Of a stretch of DNA of 10,476 bases, positions 5,447-10,476 are shown in pieces. The translations under genes and the position numbers were made by a program. The DNA is taken from positions 1 to 10,476 of the forward strand of contig URYB01000072.1 of the NCBI GenBank assembly GCA_900552085.1, written 5' to 3'. Source of the DNA: an uncultured Lachnobacterium sp. (lineage in GTDB: Bacteria > Bacillota > Clostridia > Lachnospirales > Lachnospiraceae). The notes beneath the pieces were generated by a model. The model was not told where the DNA came from and did not search any database. It saw only the letters and a program-made list of their open reading frames with translations. The first letter of the stretch is position 1. Each line of letters opens with the position of its first letter.

Positions 5447-7324
5447 ATGGATTATCGAAAATCAGCAAAAGAAGTCATTGACCATATTGGCGGAAAAGAC
5501 AATATTGTATCAGCGGCTCACTGTGCGACACGCCTTCGTCTGGTCATAGCAGACAATGCGAAGATGGATGCGGCCGCAATCGAAAATGTGGACGGGGTAA
5601 AGGGAGTATTTGAAGCTTCCGGCCAGATCCAGATTATTTTTGGAACAGGAACGGTCAATAAAGTATACGATGAATTTATCGACATCGCAGGAATTACGGG
5701 TGGAAGTAAAGAAGATGTAAAGAAAGCGGCAGCAGCAAAACAGAATGTGTTCAAGCGGGCAGTGAAAACACTGGGTGATATTTTTGTACCGATCATTCCG
5801 GCGATTGTTGCCAGCGGACTTCTGATGGGACTTCTGGAAGGATTGTGCAATGTCTGGCCGCAGATGGCAGAGTCCGGAACCTATACGATCATTCATCTGT
5901 TCAGCAACGCCGCATTTGTTTATCTTCCGATTCTGATTGCAATCTCGGCTGCGAAAGTGTTTGGCGGCAACCAGTTTTTGGGAGCGGTCATCGGAATGAT
6001 TATGATTCATTCGGACCTGCTCAATGCATGGAGCGTTTCCGGAATGGATGCCTCACAGATTCCGACCGCATCGGCATGGTTTGGCCTTTATGATATTAAG
6101 CTGGTCGGTTATCAGGGACACGTCATTCCGGTTGTCATTGCGGTATGGCTGATGGCTGGTATCGAGAAAAAATTACATAAGATCGTACCGGAAATTATCG
6201 ATCTGTTTGTGACACCATTGGTAACTGTACTTGTGACCGGATATGTGACACTGACAATCATCGGACCGGTATTTTCCACACTTGAGAACTATGTACTTAC
6301 CGGGGCACAGCATCTGATCTCGATTCCGTTTGGAATTGGTGCTGCAATCTGTGGTGCACTGTATGCGCCTACCGTTGTTGCAGGTTTGCATCATATGTAT
6401 AACGCGATTGAGATCGGTCTCATCAGCCAGACCGGATGGAATACCTGGATGCCGATCGCGACCGCAGCAAATGTGGCGCAGGGTGCTGCCGCACTTGCAG
6501 TAGCCATTAAAACAAAAAATAATAAGACAAAAGCCATGGCACTTCCGGCTTCCTTATCCGCATTCTTAGGCATTACAGAACCGGCAATCTTCGGTGTCAA
6601 TGTACGTTTCATGAAACCGTTTGTTGCCGGATGTATCGGCGGTGCAGCAGGTGCACTGGTTGCCGGAATTTTTGGAATCGGAGCGACCGCATACGGAATT
6701 ACAGGATTGTTTGGATTTTTGATCACAACACACTACACCGTACAGTATGCGATTGAGATTGCTGTTGCAGTGGTTGTCGCATTTGCGGTATCGTGGGTAT
6801 TGTATAAGGATCCAAAGAAAGACGAAACGAAAGTGGAAAAAGCAGAAGAAATTCCTGCAGAAACCGTATGTGAACCAAATGTTGTATACAGCCCGATACA
6901 GGGAAAAGCGATTGCGTTAGAAGAAGTCAATGATGCAACCTTTGCATCGGGGGTACTGGGAAAAGGATTTGCCATTGTTCCAGAAGAAGGAAACGTATAT
7001 GCGCCTTTTGATGGCACATTGGATTTGTTATACGATACGAAACATGCATTGGGAATGACGAGCAAAGATGGTATGGAAGTGCTGATTCATGTCGGATTGA
7101 ACACCGTAGAATTAAACGGCGCACATTATACAGCACATGCAGCATCTGGTGATACAATCAAAAAAGGCCAGCTTTTACTGGAATTTGATATGGATGCAAT
7201 CAAAGAAGCAGGATATGATCTGACAACACCGGTGCTGATCACAAACTCCGACCAGTATGCGGATGTGCATGTGGAAAAAACAGGAACCATCCATGTAGAA
7301 GAGAAAGCGATTGTGGTGAAATAG
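5447..7324 (+). CDS. scrA: PTS sucrose transporter, fused EIIBCA
   Basis: The product is 625 residues in the cytoplasmic membrane. It imports a sugar while phosphorylating it; the neighbours point to sucrose, giving sucrose-6-phosphate. The order is EIIB (about 1-85, phospho-cysteine C26 in AAHCATRLR), EIIC (about 105-455, hydrophobic, with the family motif GITEPAIFGVN at 375-385) and EIIA of the glucose type (about 470-620), with H533 in KHALGM and phospho-acceptor H548 in LIHVGLNTVELNG. All key residues are present and the length is normal for the beta-glucoside/sucrose branch of the PTS. AAAGGAGGAG at 5432-5441 gives a strong ribosome site for ATG 5447. scrB begins directly after the TAG, so the two are cotranscribed. 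Trehalose or beta-glucosides would be alternative substrates on sequence alone; the invertase and fructokinase neighbours favour sucrose. Confidence 0.9.
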   Translation: MDYRKSAKEVIDHIGGKDNIVSAAHCATRLRLVIADNAKMDAAAIENVDGVKGVFEASGQIQIIFGTGTVNKVYDEFIDIAGITGGSKEDVKKAAAAKQNVFKRAVKTLGDIFVPIIPAIVASGLLMGLLEGLCNVWPQMAESGTYTIIHLFSNAAFVYLPILIAISAAKVFGGNQFLGAVIGMIMIHSDLLNAWSVSGMDASQIPTASAWFGLYDIKLVGYQGHVIPVVIAVWLMAGIEKKLHKIVPEIIDLFVTPLVTVLVTGYVTLTIIGPVFSTLENYVLTGAQHLISIPFGIGAAICGALYAPTVVAGLHHMYNAIEIGLISQTGWNTWMPIATAANVAQGAAALAVAIKTKNNKTKAMALPASLSAFLGITEPAIFGVNVRFMKPFVAGCIGGAAGALVAGIFGIGATAYGITGLFGFLITTHYTVQYAIEIAVAVVVAFAVSWVLYKDPKKDETKVEKAEEIPAETVCEPNVVYSPIQGKAIALEEVNDATFASGVLGKGFAIVPEEGNVYAPFDGTLDLLYDTKHALGMTSKDGMEVLIHVGLNTVELNGAHYTAHAASGDTIKKGQLLLEFDMDAIKEAGYDLTTPVLITNSDQYADVHVEKTGTIHVEEKAIVVK

Positions 7325-7963
7325 ATGCATTTGAGAACATATTACAAAGAAGAGACGAAAAAGGCAGAAGAAAAACAGGGACAGATCGACAAAGATCCAA
7401 ACCGTCTGGCATTGCATCTGATGCCGCCGGTTGGATGGCTCAATGATCCGAACGGTCTGTGCCAGTTTCATGGGGAATATCATGTGTTTTACCAGTATTC
7501 CCCACTGGATGCCAATGGTTTCATGAAAGCGTGGGGACATTATGTATCGAAAGATTTGATTCACTGGGAACAGTTGGACGTGGCGCTTTTTCCGGATCAG
7601 GAATTTGACCGGGATGGTGTGTATTCCGGAAGTGCGTTTTTGAAAGATGACCGGATGTATCTTTTTTATACGGGGAATGTCAAGGAGCCGGGTGATGTTG
7701 ATCTGCGGCAGGCGAATACCGTGCTGGTCACAAGCGAAGATGGCAGAACGTTTACAGAAAAGGAACTGCTGATGACCAATGCAGATTATCCGAAAAATTA
7801 TACTTGTCATATCCGCGATCCGAAGGTATGGGAACAGGATGGTTATTACTATATGATTCAGGGTGGCCGGAAAATGATGCTGCCGGAAGAAGGTGCAGAT
7901 GGAAATTTCGAGAGCACCGATTATGGAACGGTACTGATTTTTCAGTCTGGGGAAAAGATGTGA
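7325..7963 (+). CDS. scrB: N-terminal fragment of the broken scrB (212 aa)
   Basis: ATG 7325 immediately follows the scrA stop codon (TAGATG) and has only a weak purine-rich ribosome site, so it probably depends on translation arriving from scrA. The fragment covers the first beta-propeller blades with D41 and D165 and ends in the out-of-frame tail GEKM. Without the ECP glutamate it should not be a working hydrolase. Confidence 0.7.
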   Translation: MHLRTYYKEETKKAEEKQGQIDKDPNRLALHLMPPVGWLNDPNGLCQFHGEYHVFYQYSPLDANGFMKAWGHYVSKDLIHWEQLDVALFPDQEFDRDGVYSGSAFLKDDRMYLFYTGNVKEPGDVDLRQANTVLVTSEDGRTFTEKELLMTNADYPKNYTCHIRDPKVWEQDGYYYMIQGGRKMMLPEEGADGNFESTDYGTVLIFQSGEKM

Positions 7964-8757
7964 CAACGAAAAAAAGATTTGGCTATATGTGGGAGTGCCC
8001 GGATTATTTTACAGTGGATGGACAGCATGTGCTTTCCGTTTCCCCACAGGGACTTCCAAGTGAAAATTTTCGCTATCAGAATGTATACCAGTCCGGATAT
8101 TTTCTGCTGGATCAGGGGCTTCTGGACGGTGAGCCGGATGTTGCAGCTTTTCATGAATGGGACATGGGCTTTGATTTTTATGCGCCACAGACATTTTGTG
8201 ATGAGAGAGGAAGACGGATTCTGATCGGATGGGCAGGAATCGGAGATGCAGAATATGACAATGAACCGACGGTCAGACAGGGATGGCAGCATTGCCTGAC
8301 ACTTCCAAGGCAGATTATTTACAGAGATGGAAAACTTTTGCAGCAGCCACTGGAGGAACTGAAAGAACTCCGTGGACCACAGCTTTCGCTCAATGATCAG
8401 ACATATATTGCGAAACCGGTATTTGAACTGGAATTGAATGATTTCAAAGAAGACTGGTTTGTTGGAGTCGGAACAGGAATTGATGCATTTATGCTACGTT
8501 ACAGTGGAGAGGTATTATCCTTCGGAATTACAGAGGAAGCCGGACGCGGCAGAACTTCACGAAAAATGAAGGTCGACGCGGTAAAAAATGTACGAATGAT
8601 CGTGGATACTTCCATGGTGGAGATTTATGTGAATGATGGGGAAACGGTGATCACGTCCCGGTTTTATTTCCGTGACAACAACCGGACCATCGAAACCCGA
8701 GGGGTTCAGACCGTAAAAATGTGGTATTTAAATGGACTGGAGGTAACGAAAGCATGA
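7960..8757 (+). CDS. scrB: C-terminal fragment of the broken scrB, possible restart at GTG 7960
   Basis: The frame is homologous to GH32 from about 7948 onward (GKDVTTKKRFGYMWECPD). GTG 7960-7962 overlaps the TGA of the upstream fragment (GTGA) and has GGGGAAAAG 2 nt upstream, so re-initiation is conceivable and would give about 265 residues with the catalytic ECP glutamate and the beta-sandwich. The start choice is a guess. The open frame extends upstream to about 7804, but that part is not GH32-like. Confidence 0.5.
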   Translation: MTTKKRFGYMWECPDYFTVDGQHVLSVSPQGLPSENFRYQNVYQSGYFLLDQGLLDGEPDVAAFHEWDMGFDFYAPQTFCDERGRRILIGWAGIGDAEYDNEPTVRQGWQHCLTLPRQIIYRDGKLLQQPLEELKELRGPQLSLNDQTYIAKPVFELELNDFKEDWFVGVGTGIDAFMLRYSGEVLSFGITEEAGRGRTSRKMKVDAVKNVRMIVDTSMVEIYVNDGETVITSRFYFRDNNRTIETRGVQTVKMWYLNGLEVTKA

Positions 8758-9704
8758 AAAAGTTATTGGCAATCGGGGAGGCACTCATTGATTTTATTCC
8801 GGAAGAAAGTCAGAAAGCGATGAAGGATGTGTGTGGATTTCGTCCGGCAGTCGGTGGTGCTCCGGCAAATGTATGTGGTGCTTTTTGCAAACTTGGCGGC
8901 AAGGCAGAAATGATCACGCAGCTTGGAGAGGATCCGTTTGGCGACAAGATCGTAGAGGAATTCCAAAAATATGGAATCGGAACCGGTCATGTACTTCGCA
9001 CCACAAAGGCAAATACATCCCTTGCGTTTGTCGCGTTAAAGGAAGATGGAAACCGTGAATTTTCTTTTTACCGTAAGCCCGGGGCTGATATGCTCATGCA
9101 ACCGGAAGTCGTGGAAAAAGAATGGTTCTCGGATGCGTTTGCGCTGCATTTCTGCTCGGTATCATTAGGTGATTTTCCGATGAAAGAGGCGCATGAAAAA
9201 GCGATTGCCTACGCAAAAGAAGCAGGCGCGATCATAAGTTTTGATCCGAATATCCGTCTGGCATTGTGGGAGAACGAACAGGAACTTCGTAAGGCGGTTC
9301 TTGCATTTCTTCCAAAAGCCAATATCCTGAAAATTTCGGATGAGGAGATCGCATTTCTTACCGGAAAAACAACCGTAGCGGATGCATGGGACCAGCTTTT
9401 TGTCGGGGATGTGCAGATGGTAATTTATACCAAAGGTGCGGATGGGGCAGAATGTTATACAAGACGGGATAGTGCCAAAGCTGCGGGATGCAAAGTCAAG
9501 GCAACCGATACAACCGGAGCCGGGGATGCGTTCATTGGTTCGTTTTTGTATCAGCTTGCGGCAGATCATGTGACCGTTGAACAGTTGTCTGAGATAACAG
9601 CAGAAAAAATGGCACAATATCTGGACTTCTCCAATCGATATTGTGCCAGAAGTGTGCAGAAGTCCGGTGCAATTGCGTCCTATCCAACATTGGATGAAAT
9701 GTAA
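8754..9704 (+). CDS. scrK: Fructokinase, PfkB/ribokinase family
   Basis: The product is 316 residues. It phosphorylates fructose released from sucrose-6-phosphate, using ATP, in the cytoplasm. Seen directly are the N-terminal LLAIGEALIDFIP strand, the first PfkB signature GGAPANV (34-40), the substrate-lid region, SFDPNIR, NILKISDEE and the second signature DTTGAGDAFIGSF with catalytic D258. Length is typical for bacterial PfkB fructokinases. ATG 8754 overlaps the scrB TGA (ATGA), with GGAGG at 8739-8743, indicating translational coupling; the longer upstream frame to 8721 lies inside scrB and is not needed. Fructose specificity is inferred from the neighbours; PfkB kinases for other sugars look similar. 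No clear terminator follows before the next promoter. Confidence 0.88.
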   Translation: MKKLLAIGEALIDFIPEESQKAMKDVCGFRPAVGGAPANVCGAFCKLGGKAEMITQLGEDPFGDKIVEEFQKYGIGTGHVLRTTKANTSLAFVALKEDGNREFSFYRKPGADMLMQPEVVEKEWFSDAFALHFCSVSLGDFPMKEAHEKAIAYAKEAGAIISFDPNIRLALWENEQELRKAVLAFLPKANILKISDEEIAFLTGKTTVADAWDQLFVGDVQMVIYTKGADGAECYTRRDSAKAAGCKVKATDTTGAGDAFIGSFLYQLAADHVTVEQLSEITAEKMAQYLDFSNRYCARSVQKSGAIASYPTLDEM

Positions 9705-9798
9705 TTGTCTGGAGTACGCAAAAATAGGAGAGGGTTTTGCATTCTGCTTCTGTTGATAGAAAAATTCAATTGATATATGGGTATTATGAAATTGAGGG

Positions 9799-9827
9799 TT
9801 GACAATCCGAAACGAAATTCCTATAAT
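9799..9827 (+). promoter_or_regulatory. Consensus promoter of the riboflavin (rib) leader
   Basis: TTGACA (9799-9804) and TATAAT (9822-9827) are both perfect and 17 bp apart. The start is near 9834, 15 nt before the FMN riboswitch. A strong constitutive promoter suits a gene controlled by premature termination. Confidence 0.92.
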
Positions 9828-9846
9828 TAGTCTCAATTGAACAACA

Positions 9847-9959
9847 ACCTATCTTCAGGGCAGGGTGCAATTCCCTACCGGTGGTAAAGCCCACGAGCCG
9901 CAAGGCATGATTCGGTGAAACTCCGAAGCCGACAGTAAAGTCTGGATGAAAGAAGAGGA
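9847..9959 (+). ncRNA. FMN riboswitch (RFN element)
   Basis: All conserved blocks are present in order: ATCTTC then AGGGCAGGGTG, AATTCCCTACCGG, AAAGCCCACGAGCC, GCAAGGCATGATTCGGTGAAA, CTCCGAAGCCGACAGTA, AGTCTGGATGAAAGAAGAGG. The closing helix pairs ATCTTC with GAAGAG-type sequence at the 3' end. One internal helix has GTGG with CCAC in place of the commoner GCGG/CCGC, a compensated change. FMN binding would favour the downstream terminator and shut down ribD expression. Confidence 0.97.
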
Positions 9960-9985
9960 AAGTAATATTTGTTTATTTTTTGTGC

Positions 9986-10018
9986 TCTGGAATGATGTTA
10001 TATCACTCCGGATTTTTT
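9986..10018 (+). terminator. Riboswitch expression-platform terminator
   Basis: TCTGGAATGAT (9986-9996) pairs with ATCACTCCGGA (10002-10012) around a 5-nt loop, with one A·C mismatch and one T·G wobble, followed by a six-T run (10013-10018). Its distance from the aptamer fits an FMN-triggered off switch. Confidence 0.85.
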
Positions 10019-10064
10019 ATTTTAAAGAACAAATTGAGCACAACAAATGATGCACAGCTTTTAT

Positions 10065-10104
10065 AAGTCTTGAATGGATAGATTCTGTTTGAGGCTTATT
10101 TTTT
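10065..10104 (+). terminator. Second terminator-like hairpin in the ribD leader
   Basis: AAGTCT (10065-10070) pairs with AGGCTT (10092-10097), and the stem continues inward to about 14 pairs if G·T wobbles are allowed. A T-rich run (10099-10104) follows. The many wobbles are possible only in the + strand transcript. It could be a back-up terminator or part of a larger RNA fold. Confidence 0.4.
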
Positions 10105-10114
10105 ATTGTCAATT

Positions 10115-10195
10115 GTCATAAGGAGGGACCCTCTGGGAGGATTCCTTATGACCTACGCAGATGCCTGCGACAAAGTCGCACTAATATGCATCTGC
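10115..10195 (+). other. Two-hairpin structured leader segment before ribD
   Basis: Unit A: GTCATAAGGA (10115-10124) pairs with TCCTTATGAC (10143-10152), 10 perfect pairs, enclosing CCTC-TGG-GAGG (10130-10140). Unit B: GCAGATGC (10157-10164) pairs with GCATCTGC (10188-10195), enclosing TGCGAC-AAA-GTCGCA (10166-10180). The sequence AGGAGGGA occurs at 10121-10128 and again as the ribD ribosome site at 10203-10210. CCTTAT occurs twice (10144-10149 and 10197-10202), and either copy could pair with ATAAGG at 10118-10123. This is compatible with an RNA switch or with a small inserted palindromic element. Confidence 0.65.
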
Positions 10196-10204
10196 ACCTT
10201 ATAG
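10148..10204 (+). CDS. Possible 18-codon leader ORF ahead of ribD
   Basis: ATG 10148 has GGGAGG (10135-10140) 7 nt upstream and encodes MTYADACDKVALICICTL, ending in TAG 10202-10204. The TAG overlaps the first base of the ribD ribosome site GGAGGG (10204-10209). Ribosomes translating it would open hairpin units A and B and finish on top of the ribD start region, which could couple the two. Three of the 18 codons are Cys (TGC). It could also be a chance frame across a structured element; there is no independent evidence of translation. Confidence 0.35.
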   Translation: MTYADACDKVALICICTL

Positions 10205-10213
10205 GAGGGAAGA

Positions 10214-10476
10214 ATGGAAGACATACAATTTATGCAGCAGGCCATCGCACTTGCCAAAAAAGGCAAAGGCCACGTAAACCCGAATCCGCTTGTGGGTGCT
10301 GTTCTGGTCAAAGATGGAACGATCATCGGTAAAGGCTATCATGAGCAGTACGGACAGCTGCATGCAGAACGAAATGCGTTAAAGGACTGTAAGGTCTCAC
10401 CGGAGGGGGCGGTCCTTTATGTCACGTTAGAACCGTGCAATCATCATGGAAAGACACCACCATGTACGGAGGCGAT
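10214..10476 (+). CDS. ribD: Riboflavin biosynthesis RibD, N-terminal deaminase part (cut by window end)
   Basis: The 87 residues visible are the start of the bifunctional deaminase/reductase that performs the second and third steps of riboflavin synthesis from GTP. NPNPLVGAVLV (22-32), HAE (H50, E52) and the zinc signature PCNHHGKTPPC (C75, C84) identify the cytidine-deaminase-like domain with all zinc ligands and the catalytic glutamate in place. ATG 10214 has GGAGGG (10204-10209) at suitable spacing. The reductase domain and any downstream rib genes lie beyond the window. The FMN riboswitch and terminator about 200-360 nt upstream indicate feedback control by FMN. The leader from the predicted start of transcription to ATG is about 380 nt, longer than usual because of the additional structured segment. 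Confidence 0.95.
   Translation, partial: MEDIQFMQQAIALAKKGKGHVNPNPLVGAVLVKDGTIIGKGYHEQYGQLHAERNALKDCKVSPEGAVLYVTLEPCNHHGKTPPCTEA

Larger units (their letters stand above)
7325..8757 (+). pseudogene. scrB: Frameshifted sucrose-6-phosphate hydrolase (GH32)
   Basis: The intact gene would make a cytoplasmic GH32 hydrolase that splits sucrose-6-phosphate into glucose-6-phosphate and fructose. Frame 2 runs from ATG 7325 to TGA 7961-7963 and carries WLNDPNG (nucleophile D41) and HIRDPKVW (transition-state stabiliser D165). Frame 1 takes over at about 7948 and carries GYMWECPD (acid/base E, codon 7993-7995), SVSPQGLP, and the C-terminal beta-sandwich ending SRFYFRDN. The switch is -1, equivalent to a loss of 3n+1 bases. 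The stretch between FQS and FGYMW is about 10 codons, shorter than the roughly 17 I expect for the family. This suggests a small deletion (perhaps 16-22 bp) rather than one missing base. Total length, about 477 codons, is otherwise normal. The position directly after scrA and the ATGA overlap with scrK show it belongs to the operon. A sequencing or assembly error is the main alternative. Confidence 0.85.

Noticed and set aside
7946..7963. Programmed -1 ribosomal frameshift in scrB
   Set aside because: The local codons TCT GGG GAA AAG do not give an X-XXY-YYZ slippery heptamer, no stimulatory stem is evident, and the spliced product would still lack several residues expected at this loop.
7175..7966. 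263-codon open frame on the minus strand
   Set aside because: It lies wholly antisense to the end of scrA and the start of scrB, has no ribosome site or family resemblance, and is explained by the codon bias of the real genes.
9719..9740. Terminator for scrK formed by GCAAAA/TTTTGC
   Set aside because: The stem has only 6 weak pairs and no T-run after it.
9165..9836. 223-codon open frame on the minus strand
   Set aside because: It is antisense to scrK and the rib promoter and encodes a Cys/Ile/Phe-rich nonsense-like protein.

Overview
The window looks like chromosomal DNA of a gut-type Clostridia, most likely a Lachnospiraceae relative. The reasons are moderate GC, strong AGGAGG-type ribosome sites, a DUF2798 membrane protein, a LacI-controlled sucrose PTS cluster and an FMN riboswitch ahead of ribD. 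All supported genes are on the + strand. This assignment is inferred from family resemblance; no search was run.

Layout. (1) Positions 3-932 form one open frame that is a chimera. About 106 codons of a Lactobacillales/streptococcal-type mucin-binding adhesin repeat run in frame into the C-terminal half of phosphoglucosamine mutase (GlmM). The join falls in a shared IAVDENG-like stretch, so an assembly join or a contig edge is the first suspicion. (2) 1003-1559 holds a promoter, a terminator-like leader hairpin and a two-repeat DUF2798 membrane protein. (3) 1606-2624 holds a secreted Ig-like protein of unknown role and a clean intrinsic terminator. (4) 2667-4191 holds an AAA ATPase of the DUF234/PD-(D/E)XK type. 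Its promoter carries four 15-bp tandem units with palindromic cores.

(5) 4227-9704 is a sucrose-use cluster: a LacI-family repressor (scrR-like), then a regulated promoter with two operator-like palindromes and a long AT-rich inverted repeat, then sucrose PTS EIIBCA (scrA), sucrose-6-phosphate hydrolase (scrB) and fructokinase (scrK). ScrA would import sucrose as sucrose-6-phosphate, ScrB would split it into glucose-6-phosphate and fructose, and ScrK would phosphorylate the fructose. scrB is frameshifted near 7949, which separates the WLNDPNG and RDP motifs from the ECP motif. If real, this would break the pathway at the step that removes the phosphorylated sugar.

(6) 9799-10476 holds a consensus promoter, an FMN riboswitch with its terminator, then an unusually elaborate second leader segment: a G·U-rich hairpin, two compact hairpin units and an 18-codon ORF ending in the ribD ribosome site. 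The start of ribD follows and is cut by the window end.

The most interesting items are the 15-bp operator array before the ATPase gene and the structured leader with a small ORF between the FMN riboswitch and ribD. No CRISPR array, tRNA, rRNA or transposase gene was seen.
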